In this document: one piece after another, positions 13,268 to 23,473 of the stretch
Layout of the letters: each line of letters begins with the position of its first letter
How positions within the stretch are numbered: position 1 is the first letter of the stretch
Assembly (NCBI RefSeq): GCF_027580225.2
Contig: NC_073358.2
Location: forward strand, 25,818,501-25,882,500
From: Misgurnus anguillicaudatus
Lineage: Eukaryota > Chordata > Actinopteri > Cypriniformes > Cobitidae
Length of the DNA: 64,000 bases
Direction: 5' to 3'
Made by a program: the position numbers and the translations under genes
Notes under the pieces: generated by a model
The model's database searches: none
Told to the model about the DNA's origin: nothing
Seen by the model: only the letters and a program-made list of their open reading frames with translations

Positions 13268-13384
13268 GAAGAATCTGTGGTTAAAATTACTTTTTCAAGA
13301 AGGGATTTACTAGACGTTTGGCTGTGAAGAATCAGTGGTTAAAATGACTTTTTTCACGGAGGGATTTACTAGACGTTTGGCAAT
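13268..13384. repeat. Two-unit tandem duplication (~58 bp)
   Basis: Unit one (13268-13325) and unit two (13326-13384) share GAAGAATC-GTGGTTAAAA and AGGGATTTACTAGACGTTTG with few differences. A looser echo of nearby sequence (TAATGATGAAT near 13522 and again near 14450) suggests this repeat has a history of internal duplication. Confidence 0.75.
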
Positions 13385-13677
13385 GAAAGATGGTTCAGTA
13401 ACCATTTTATTTGGAACAACATGCGTCTCCTAACCACAACCTATAAGTATGATTATAGCTACATACTTGCTTAAATGACTGTAAAAATGTTAATGTCTGT
13501 TGTTGTTTTTAAAACTTGGACTAATGATGAATCATGTGAATTGATGTTGTTGTTTAAACTCTTAATATACTGTCAGAGAGTCACGTTAGCAAGCGGCTAA
13601 CGCATGCTGCACTTACGGTTTCGCTATGACCCGGTTAGCTTACATAAATGCTTCAATGAGTATAAAAGTGAGTGTAA

Positions 13678-14424
13678 GGGTGTTTTCACATATACACTGT
13701 TTAGGTCGGCCCAAATGACGTGTCGCTCCGAGTACGGTGCGTTTGGGTCAGTGTGAACACAACAGCCGCACTCGGGTGCGCACTAAACGGCCGCTCCGAG
13801 ACCGCTCTAAACAGGTGGTCTCGGAGCGGCTGTTGCCGAACTCTGGGGCGACCCACCTGTGGTGTGAACACTGCTGGACCTCGGGCCAAACCAAATACAG
13901 GAAGTTCTCTACATGTTTGAGCCACTGGGCTTCCGTTGTGACGTGATCCGGGTGTTATATTGTGGGTTAACAACAAACAAGCCAATCCTGGTCCGTTGCA
14001 TAGAGATTCGCTGTCTCCTTTACGTTTGAGCTGATGATTTTATAAATGCATAGCTGTCCTCCACACACAAATAGTGACATTACGGGCTTTTTAGCAAACG
14101 GCTCCGTGAGAAAGGCTTTAATAGAACAGCTACGCAATTTCTCGTTAAAGCAAAGAAACTTCGCAAAGACGTGCATCGTTTCTCTCCACATCTTGATAGC
14201 TGCGCTATCCCTGTCAGGCTGGTTGTCGTGGAAACGTGGGGGTGGTCATGAGATGGTAAGAGCTGTCAGAGACCAATGATGTACGTCACATGGTGTACGG
14301 TGCGGCATTTCGAGTAAAGTAAAAAATATATATATGTGAACACGGACCGCACTAATGATACAATGTATTTTGGTGCGCTCCGAGGCCGCACCACGGTGCG
14401 CACCAACATATGTGAAAACAACCC
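13678..14424. mobile_element. 'GGGTTGTTTTCACATATG' element (~747 bp)
   Basis: The left end GGGTGTTTTCACATAT and right end ATATGTGAAAACAACCC are inverted repeats. The interior is GC-richer than its surroundings and has local hairpins (GGCCGCTCCGAGACCGC against GGTCTCGGAGCGGC). Several overlapping small frames on both strands are by-products of this composition. No transposase is recognisable. Confidence 0.7.
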
Positions 14425-15015
14425 AAATGAGTGTTTTTATTGCTTGGAATAATGATGAATGATGTGTATTGATGTCGATAATGTCTTCTCAGTAAATCAT
14501 GTTAGCACTAGGTCAATACATTTTGCACAATTGTTGGTCTGTGCCATTGAACATCATTGAACGGCTTCACACGAATCGTTTGGGGATCTCTGAGAAATTG
14601 GGTAATTTTAAATTTATATTTTGACCTTGCATGCATTTAAACCTGTTGTCCAGGACTTTTGTGGACAAAAATGGTCATTTGATGAATTTTATTAAACTGA
14701 TTTCATGGGTTATTCACACATCTGAAACAGACTGGATTTGACTCGCGATCGTTATACACTAAGGTAAGAAGTCCCGTTTATATTCAGCATGTTGTCATCT
14801 GGACTTCTGTAACAAAATACTACATTTATGATGCTAGAGCATCTGTACCTCAAAACAGAGACCATACACTGATGCTAAACCCGTAGACCTTTTAAACGAT
14901 GTATAGTAATGTTAATTTAATATTGTGTCGAGAGGTAAAAACAGAGAATGTTCAATTTGATTCAATTTTAGATGATGGAATATGCAGAAAGAATAGAATT
15001 AGGCTGAAAGGTCTT
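14425..15015. other. Intronic stretch, nothing recognised
   Basis: No exon-like frame or paired element ends. The first ~100 bases resemble the segment left of the preceding element, consistent with one host repeat split by the insertion. Confidence 0.3.
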
Positions 15016-15332
15016 GGCCCGGTTGCATAAAGCACCTTAAGCTTTTCCCTTAAGTATGACACTTAAGGGGTAAATTCCCCTTACCTACTGTAAGAGAATA
15101 ATTTAAGGGTGTTGCATACAGTATAATCCCTTAAATGGTTCTCTTATGTAAGGGTAATCGTTAATGTTTCACGACAGCGACCCAGGTTTGTTGGTATAAA
15201 ATACTATTGTTGCCATGGAGATGCAACAGAAAAAACGTACGTTTTTTTTTTGCAACACCCTAAAGTTTAAGGGAAACACAAGGGTGAACTTAAGGGAAAA
15301 TTACACTTAAGGTGCTTTATGCAACCGGGCCC
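15016..15332. mobile_element. 'GGCCCGGTTGCATAAAGC' MITE
   Basis: The ends GGCCCGGTTGCATAAAGCAC and GTGCTTTATGCAACCGGGCC are inverted repeats continuing as CTTAAG. The interior is rich in CTTAAGGG and its complement, so the whole 317 bp can fold back. Confidence 0.85.
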
Positions 15333-15364
15333 TGTTGCTTTATACTGTAGCATTCAGGTCGTGC

Positions 15365-15517
15365 ATCATGTTTTTAAAAGTAATTAGTAAAGTAACTAGT
15401 AAAGTAACTAATTACTTTTGAAAATAAGTAATCAGTAAAGTAACGGGATTACTTTCTTTGGGAAGTTATCAGTAATCAGTAACTAATTACTATTTCCAAG
15501 TAACTTGACCAACACTG
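15365..15517. mobile_element. Terminal fragment of a hAT-like element
   Basis: The sequence runs as degenerate AGTAACTAGTAA-type repeats into GTAACTTGACCAACACTG. That is the reverse complement of the CAGTGTTGG...AAGTTACTT ends known from fish hAT elements. No partner end is found, so it is a truncated copy. Confidence 0.55.
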
Positions 15518-15938
15518 CTCTTTAATAGTAAAAAGATGTAACGTAGTTGCATGTGTGAGTAGCACATTTTTGTATTTATTGGTAAAGACATTTTGGTAAA
15601 TTTACCCAAATAACTGTGTGAAAGAGGCTTGTGCCTCCAAAGCACTCTTTTTCAGAAGAACACCTGGAGCCAGACATGCATAATACAGCATTTTAAGTCA
15701 TTTTTGTTAATCCGTGTGAACAGGGAATGTTTGATAAAGATGTTGTCTGAGCCCATAAAAACAAAGAAAAACATTTCCATTTTCAATATGTTGTTCTTAA
15801 CATAACCATGATAAAGAAGGGGTCGCCTTCCTTATATTTGACACAGTGTATATTTTGTTCCTATCCTAATGGAATTGCAGAAATATTCTGGGGGAATCCC
15901 ATTACGTAGCAAATGGAGTGCTGTAATAATCTACTCAC

Positions 15939-16029
15939 AGCCATTTTCCCACTGCGGTTGGCCTCCTCCCGTTCTGCCAGGGCTCTCAGGAAGTTATCTT
16001 TGAGTTCCTTTCCTGCACTTGCCAGCTTC
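15939..16029 (-). CDS. cfap299: cfap299 exon 3 (internal coding exon)
   Basis: This 91-bp exon encodes residues 78-108 of the partial protein. It includes the first base completing the lysine codon split with exon 2. Motifs read [16 protein letters not shown] and [13 protein letters not shown]. They closely match my memory of the vertebrate CFAP299 (C4orf22) segment around TSAGKDLQDNFLTALAMREE. The acceptor is a pyrimidine-rich TCTTTTCCAG just right of 16029 and the donor is GT|GAGT immediately left of 15939. The exon ends in phase 0. CFAP299 is a ciliary/flagellar-associated protein of uncertain biochemical role; in mammals it is linked to spermatogenesis. The next exon (human VIFIRD... region) was not found to the left, so it lies outside the window. 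The open frame reads through both splice sites, so the boundaries rest on splice signals and family alignment. Confidence 0.9.
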
Positions 16030-17746
16030 CTGGAAAAGACAACATTTAAACAGTTTGAAATGTCTTTTAAAAAATGTCTTTCATGCCTAAAATGTTTATG
16101 TCTATTTGTTCTCACACGCATACACTGGTGCTTCATTCATACATCACTGCAATAAAAAATTACACTAGTCATAAAGCTCTGTTTTACAAATGACAGCTAA
16201 AACTATTTCAACATTTCTTGGTTTTTAGTAGACCCAATTTATTTTCAAAGTACCATGATGAGAGGGTACTTGTTTAGTAATTTACAGTTGTCAATTTAAA
16301 TTCAGATATTATATGAGTTATGAGTTTGTCACATCAGAAAAATGTGTTAACCACCAAACCAAATATGAATGCTGGTAAAAACGGCAAAGAAAAATAAAAC
16401 AAGTTATCAAAATCTTGGAAAAATAGGCAGAATTCTCTGCTCTCAAGTGGTTTAAACCAAGCCCCCTTGTGGGAAAGCTGACCTGACTTTCAAATACAGC
16501 TGGAAACTGATTGCATGCTCGCAATTATGTTAGGGGCGGGGTCATGCGCGGTGGCTCAACTGCGTCATTGACCAACCAGTTATTAGGTTTAGGGTGCAAA
16601 CACTTTTTCACACAGGGCCATGTGGGTTTGGATTTTATTTTCCCTTCATAATTAAAAGCTTCATTTAAAAACTGCATGTTGTGTTTGCTTGTGTTATCTT
16701 TGATTAATATTTAAATTTGTTTCATAATCTGAAACATCAAAGTGTGACAAACATGCAAAAAATAAAAAATCAGGAATTGGCCCAACACTTTTTCACACCA
16801 CTGTAGATATAAGAAGTTGATCGATTGTAACTTGTGATACTGCTGGTTTAAAATCATTTACCAGCAGATAAGGAAGAAACTAGGCTATATCATTCAGCAA
16901 ATTACATGAGGGAGATTTCTTACAAACGAGTGCAATCTCAGCGTTGGGGGCTTCCTTCTTTCCTGATCTTCATTCTAAAGTATGCAAATCATTAATTCTC
17001 TGCCCAAGTTTACACAAGCACTTAATCTAGCATTTTAAACATAATAGGCTATAATACAATGGTTATAGGACGTTGCGGCAAGTGGATTATACTTTTACTA
17101 CAGTACGCATTTATCTCCCGAGCTGGCATTATCCCTGAAGCCCACGAAGCCTTTTGAATGCCTTCCATACAAAAACCATGTCGCACTACATCTAATTAGT
17201 GGGCAAGGCTTGTATGGTACAAATTCCTCATACACAACTTTGGGAGGTTGATTCCTCTAATAAATTTGCTTCTTCTAACGATAGACTCTTTTACTGTTTG
17301 TACACAATGACGTGGCAGCGTATGCGCACTCATTTTGGCAACGGAAGTATAGCAAGAATCAACACAGACAGACAAAGTAATTTTAAAAAGTTGACTATCA
17401 ACTTCTTCAACACAGCTACCAGATCCGTGTACTATAGTGGAGTGGATAGAAGACGTTAGCAGATGCCCAAATATAAAGTGGCCAGATACATATATACATA
17501 TATTAGTATATTATATTAGTGTAACCAAACGCAACAACCAGACATTTTGATGCTAGAAACCGTTTTGATACATTTTCTGAACCGTTTTGATACATGGTTC
17601 TAACAACATGTTAGAACCACTGGCTAATAGGCTATTTGATCACATGGGCTGTAAAAGGTCTAGAGAGAGAAAAAGGGTACAGGATGCAGTTCACTGTTCA
17701 TTTCCCCAGTTTCATAGGGTGTTATAAGAAATTGTTTTAAATCTCC
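16030..17746. other. cfap299 intron 2, distal part
   Basis: This is the acceptor-proximal end of the 37-kb intron 2. No element ends or coding frames were recognised, apart from AT-rich simple sequence around 17485-17520. Confidence 0.35.
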
Positions 17747-20290
17747 ATGGTTAAAGGGGCCATAGGGTATGTTTCCCTCCTTGAGATTCAGTCTGGGCTT
17801 TACAGACTGTATTTTTTTATCTGGACAAAAGCATACCAATATTGGGTACTTTTGGTCAGCCTAGCTCTTTCCCCTCGCATGTTCAAAAAATGTATGGATT
17901 CAGCATTTGCTCCATTGAGACTTAAGAGGATCCGAATACACTACTGTATGGTGTAAGTACAGTCTCAAAAGTTGGCAGTTCGGCAACTCAAGGTGGTTTG
18001 GGATTTGGTGACAATGCAGGCACATCTATCTCCCACTCGCAAAGAGTCAATCCTGACAGCAGTGTTCAGGATAAAATTAAGCCGAGTTCACACTGTAAAG
18101 TATTTTTAGAAGTACTAGGTCTGATGGCAGCAGCGTCCAACGTGATTCCTGTTGGCCTACTGCACATGAGATCTCCGTGGTGACTCAAAGGCTACTCCCC
18201 GAGGGGCAATCGTTCTGTAAGTTCAGGGTTATGTGCAAATGCCTTCATTCCCGGTCTATATGGAAGAAACCGTGGTTTCTCAACCAGGGTCTGACCTTGG
18301 GGTCGCAATGTCAGACAGACACGTCCCTCACAGGTTGGGGAGTGTTAGTGGAAGGCCGCTCAGCAAGAGGCCTGTGGAGAGGGCAACATCTCCTCTGGCA
18401 CATATATTGCACATGTATTGACCAGAACAGGTAATATGTAGGTGGTCTCATACAAAATCACTAAGGAGGTCTGAGGTTGCGCTTTTTGAATAGACTGGCC
18501 CTTCAGATTTATCTTTGGATTTGGTTTTCAGACCTCATAGCTCTCCTAGCAGGTCAACCATGTGAGATTTCCCTGAGGAGGAACATTCTGATGCAGGGCG
18601 GGAGTGACGTATTTTCGAATATGGAAATTATGGGTTTGGGCCCTGTAGGAGATCATGTTGTGAACCAGGGTCTCTCAACGGAGGTTGCTGAGATCATACT
18701 TAACTCTAGAGCTTCCTCCACCAGGAAACTGTATACATTAAAGTGGAGAGTTTTTACTTATATAGTGAAAAACATTGACCTTGACATTTCTGGATTTTTT
18801 TGTAAGACCGTTTTTCCTCAGGTCTTGCACCCTCTACTTTAAGAAGTATACTGCAGCCTTAGCTGATTTTCACTCCCCTTTTAATGAGGGTTCTTTAGGC
18901 AGAAATCCCATAGTTGTTCGTTTCCTGCATTGTACATGTGGATGAGACCATCATCTCAGTGAGATTTCCAATTTGGGACCTTACTGTATTTTAAGAAGGG
19001 ATTGTTGCACCCTTTGCAGGTTAGTTGAGTTATGTATAGACAACTTCTGTCACTCAATAATAATTTCTTTTGGCCTTCACCTTTCTGAGGAGAGTAGGTG
19101 ACCTTTAAGCATCATCTGCTTCTCTTTCATGTCTGGAGTTCACTAAAGGCAGAAGTAAAGCCATTCTATACCCAAGACCAAGGTATATACCCAAGGTTCC
19201 TTGTCATGTCACCAGAACCTTAATTCTTTAGGCCTTCATCCTCCTCCTCACGAGTCGGCAGATCAACAAGATTATTCTTATTATGTCCTGTTAGGGCATT
19301 AGAAGAGTATGTGAGATAGTCTTCTCTGGGGAGAAGGTCTGATCAACTTTTGGTTTGTTTTGGAGACTTAAACAAGAGTCAACCTGTCTCCAAGCAGACC
19401 ATCAGTAAATTCATTGTGAAGCCCTGCATAGGTTATGAGGTACTACAGTTTGGACCTTTCTTCCTTACCTGGAACCAGGTTCTTATATCCTGATCTGTGT
19501 ATAACACCTTCACACAGGACAGACACAATTTGTATGGCATAGTTGGCATTTTGTTCAAGTGTAGTTTTATGACACAGCATGGTGTTCCCTTAAAAGGGAC
19601 CGTCTCGGTTACAACTGTAACTTTTGTTTCCAGAGATAGGAAATGAGAAGCTGCATCTCATTGCCATTACTCCTTGTAACTGTAGTGCTCGCTTCATGTT
19701 TGTTAGTGTAGTTCTTGAGACCGGTCTCAAGACCACTTTTTAAAGGTCTTGGTCTCGTCTTGGAATCGACCACATTTTTACTTGGTCTCGTCTCGGTCTC
19801 AGACAAAGAGGACTCGGAATTTTATTTCAAGAACGGTCAAGACCACAACTATGGCACATCACAAATGTATTTTTTTATCATTAATTTTATGCAGTTTTTT
19901 CAGGTTTGGCATATGATGTTGGCATTGTTCAAGCATTGTTTTAACTAAAAACACCTGCATTGTGTTAAGTGGATGGTAAGCCATGGAAAGACAGTTCAGA
20001 ATAAATGGTTAGACAAGAAGTGCCCAATAATATGCATATTCCACATTTTATCATAAGTGTTTTAATGTAGTGACTTGCACTGGTCTTGGTCTTGACTTGG
20101 TCTCGGCCTGACTTGGTCTCGACCCTTTAAAGTCTTGGTCTTGTCTCGGCCTGTCTTGGTCTTGGTCTTGGTTTAGGTAGTCTTTACTACAACACTAATG
20201 TTTGTTCCAGAAGTTAATGTGCGCTATTTGCTCTTCTTTTTATGCCGCCGGTATCTGTTGCACTCTTGATGTCATCTCCTGTCGCCTATA
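17747..20290 (+). mobile_element. Degenerate DIRS-type retrotransposon, plus strand
   Basis: Broken frames carry a recognisable series of DIRS domains in the correct order. At 17747-17956 is reverse transcriptase with a LALSPRMFKKCMD and APLRL...IRI motif. At 17998-18183 is the RT tail, LGLMAAASNVIPVGLLHMR. At 18177-18434 is the RNase H-like stretch with DTSLTGWGV and GRSARGLW. At 18477-18842 the tyrosine recombinase begins with SSTRKLYTLKW. Further right, frameshifted bases still encode recombinase words such as SDQLLVCFG near 19340. Terminal bases GGGACCGTCTCGGTTAC near 19595 resemble DIRS inverted ends. Stops and frameshifts show it is dead. A hAT element (19704-20197) interrupts the right terminal region, and the right limit is approximate. 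Confidence 0.8.
19704..20197 (+). mobile_element. hAT element 'TAGTGTTGTAGT' family, copy 1 (494 bp)
   Basis: The element has ends TAGTGTAGTT and CTACAACACTA and an exact 8-bp target duplication ATGTTTGT (19696-19703 and 20198-20205). The interior is rich in GGTCTTGGTCTCG words on the left and right. It lies inside the terminal region of a DIRS element. A longer copy in the opposite orientation is at 35247-35984. Confidence 0.9.
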
Positions 20291-22319
20291 AAATTAACTA
20301 GTTTTGCAAATTATTCAGATGCATGAACGCTGATGCCGTTTCCCCAGTGTCATTTCATGGTGCGGTCCTTGTTTCCTACCTCAAAAAACAGGTTTACAGT
20401 CAGAACCGAGACGATTTCCGAAATTATCTTTGACATGGTCTTCGTCAATATAAAAAAATCTCAGTCATATTTTCACACAATGTTCTTTACATTATGTAAG
20501 GATGAATGTAGAAAACAGTAAATGATAAACAATGTCTTAGCTTGACATTTTCACAGACTGGATCACAATTAAAAACCCATCCAAAATCCTGGTGCCATAA
20601 AGAAAACTTTTCTAGCTTAAATTGCAGTTTAGCACAGTTGGAATGGTAAACCCACCAAACCCACCTCTCTTGTTTAAATACAAATACAGATTATAAAAAT
20701 ATCCAGCATATTTAATTTCAATAAAAATATGAACTAAACTGACTAAAAATATAAATAATCAAGGAGTGATTTCAGTGAGACAAAATGGTATTTATATAAA
20801 AAATAACTCTTACCACCCCCGCCCAAAAAATCCCTTTGCTAATTATTCACAGAGGGAAATGATATAAAAAACCTCCTAAATTATCATCTCTGTCATTTCC
20901 AGAAACTTTTTCTCTACGTGCTATTTGGCACGTTTCCATGAAAGCAAAGATTTGGCGAACTCCAGTCCGTACACCTGACATAACACTCATTGGCATTCAG
21001 CTCGTAGACGTTTCACAGTGCAGTACCAGCAATCGCGCCCTGTCATTCACCCCAAATTTGCTCAACTCTCATAATGTCTGCAGTATACCTGCAGAATCAT
21101 CTGCTTGCCAGTAAACAAGTATTTGAGAACTTCATCTGTTTACAGAGTGTTTTTGCGAGGGGGAGCAGCAGCAGGTGAAAAGGGCAGCTGAGAACAGCAG
21201 ACATTCACCTCACCCTATATCACGGAGAAATAGCACACTGTCAAGTCTGACCTATCAAACTTGGTTTGACCTGAAATTGATAGTCTTAAAGGGACAGTTC
21301 ACAAAAAAGAAAATTCTTTTAACATTTACTCGCCTTATTTCGATTCAAAACACGTAGGATTTTGTTCAATATTGATTAAGTGTAGATTGAAATCAATGTG
21401 AAATCAAACTTTGAAATATAACTTGTTATTCACTTTAAATGTTGCTTGATAGTTTGTCACCTTAAACCAGCTGTGGTAATTGTACACATAAAAAAACTGT
21501 AAAGTTTATGCTTAGTTTTTACTCCTCATTCGTATGCCAATACATAGAGTTTCCTAAAATCTTGGCTTTTGTGACATGTGGTGTGGTTGCTGCCCCCTAA
21601 TTCACGAAAAGCAAGAAAAAAAGTGTTTTTCCACTTCAGTCTGATAAAATATGACCAGTTCTTACAGTAGTCTAATACTCTACAATAGCAAAAAATAAGT
21701 TATCATGTTTTTGCATTGACAGGTGACCCTGTTCTAATGATCTCTATTTGCTATCTGTCACTAACAAAATGTCTGTGAAGTTCAAATGTGATGCACCTGT
21801 ATTGGTCTGAAGATAATATTTCCCTGTACCCCCTCCTGTTGGGCACACTCTGTTGTTGCTCAGGTTACATGGCGGCAGGTGGGGGGGCTTTCACAAACAG
21901 GCTTGCTGCTTAGAAAGGATTTAACAGACCATGATGCACATGGGGCCCTGGTCTGTTTATTCTGGATGATGAAAAGAAACTGGGGGGAAAGCTTTAAGTA
22001 AATGGAACACACACATGACATTTATTTTGGTCAACTACTTGGCTGCCTGTAGTTCATAAACGTGCAGCCAGATGCCAGGCACTGTAATACTAGCACGAGA
22101 GGCCTTTGTTACAGGTCTGCAGTGATTGCAATACAGAGCCCTGTAACTCTGTCAGGAGTGATCTGAAGCTTATGTCAACTACCACGCAAAACTTCTACAA
22201 GAAACTTGTTGTGTTCTCCTCACAATAAAAAAATATTATATTACATTTAGGAGACACGTTTATCAAAAGCAACATATATATAAAATAACAATATTTACAC
22301 TTTAAAATAAAGGTGCTAC
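20291..22319. other. Intronic DNA with one MITE end
   Basis: A one-ended fragment TTAAAGGGACAGTTCAC at about 21285 belongs to the AGTTCACCC family. Elsewhere no coding or paired-end structure is seen. Confidence 0.35.
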
Positions 22320-22477
22320 ATAATGCCTTAGAAATTGTTTTGGCTGTATGGTTCCACGATCTTATAGGTTCTTTATAGTGTAAAAAGGTTCTATAAAAGG
22401 ACTATAAAAGGTAATGGTTCTTTTAAGAACCTTTGGCTGAATGGTCCTATGGAAAACCAAAAATGGTTCCTCTATGG

Positions 22478-23283
22478 CAGTGGTCCTCAACTCCAGTCCT
22501 CGGGCCCCCCTTCCCAGAATGTTTTAGATGTCTCCTTATATGAAACACCTGATTCCACTCATTAGGATCCTTCCAGAATGTTTGAAACTTTTCCTTAATT
22601 AAGGGGATGTCCACGCGGAGACACATATCACTGTATACGTATAAATTTGTTATCATATTGCCGTTTCGTCCACACGGATACGACGTTTTGAGAGAGTGAA
22701 ACCGCTATTTTTTGAAACTGGGTCCAAAAGTGGATAAATCTGAAATCGACACCCTTGCGGTTTCGTGTGTACAGCCAATCCGTATATTTTGTGAAGCGAA
22801 AACGTCATCACATCACGTGTCGGAAGCGTCACACGTAACAGCAACAACAATAACGGCGGACTACGTGATTGTGTTCGTGCTACAGAAGCTACTAAAGCCT
22901 ACTAGCTTTATTACAGCAAAATCTATTGCTTCTATGCAATTGTGGTGAGCAACAAGCGATAATGGACAACACCATACGTTGGTTATGCGCATGCTCAAAG
23001 TCTTCTTCTTCGTGTATAGTGTATATCTGTGGCAGAATTACAGTGCCACATACTGGTCCGGCATATATACTACACCGCTTTCAGTCGGTTTCAGTGGTTT
23101 CGTGTTTACGGATAATTTTTTAGAACAAGGAAAAAAAATGATCGGATAGGGAATGCACCGGCTTCGTGTGGACAAAGCCTAATACACTTACAAGCTGATG
23201 AACTGAATCAGGTGTTTTATATATGGAGACATCTAAAATGTTCTTGGAGGGGGGGGCCCGAGGACTGGAGTTGAGAACCAGTG
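22478..23283. mobile_element. hAT fold-back element with an inner insertion
   Basis: The left end CAGTGGTCCTCAACTCCAGT and right end GGACTGGAGTTGAGAACCAG are inverted repeats extending through GTCCTCGGGCC. The 8-bp target duplication CTCTATGG is exact at 22470-22477 and 23284-23291. The pairing arms (including ACATCTAAAATGTTCT) are separated by an unrelated element at about 22600-23180. Confidence 0.9.
22600..23180. mobile_element. Inserted element inside the hAT fold-back
   Basis: Sequence foreign to the surrounding fold-back starts near GGGGATGTCCACGCGG and ends near CGTGTGGACAAAGCC. The ends are weakly inverted (GTCCACGCGG against CGTGTGGAC). CG-rich words such as CACACGGATACGACG recall a cyprinid repeat type. 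The limits are approximate. Confidence 0.55.
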
Positions 23284-23303
23284 CTCTATGGAAGGGCTCC
23301 TCG

Positions 23304-23473
23304 CATCCAACCCTGGAGAGCCGGTGCCTTGCAGAGTTTAGCCCCAACCCTGATCAGACACACCTGAGCAAGCTAATCAATGGCTTCACGATCACTAGAA
23401 AATCACAGGCAGGTGTGTTTGATCAGGGTTGATGCTAAACTCTGCAGGGCACCGTCTCTCTATGGGTTGGATG
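23304..23473. mobile_element. Small fold-back element (~170 bp)
   Basis: CATCCAACCCTGGAGAG...GCAGAGTTTAGC on the left is mirrored by GCTAAACTCTGCAGGGCACC...GGGTTGGATG on the right. CACACCTG / CAGGTGTG also pair internally. The structure resembles hAT-derived fold-backs common in zebrafish, but no clear target duplication was found. Confidence 0.65.

Noticed and set aside
13701..14279. Several overlapping frames on both strands as coding genes
   Set aside because: They lie in a GC-rich MITE with internal hairpins. The frames overlap in all phases and show no domain.
1..15900. Further cfap299 exons (the VIFIRD, GYIDYAHRLK and YNWDADI regions)
   Set aside because: I searched the minus strand by eye for these conserved words and found none with splice sites. 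They probably lie left of the window.
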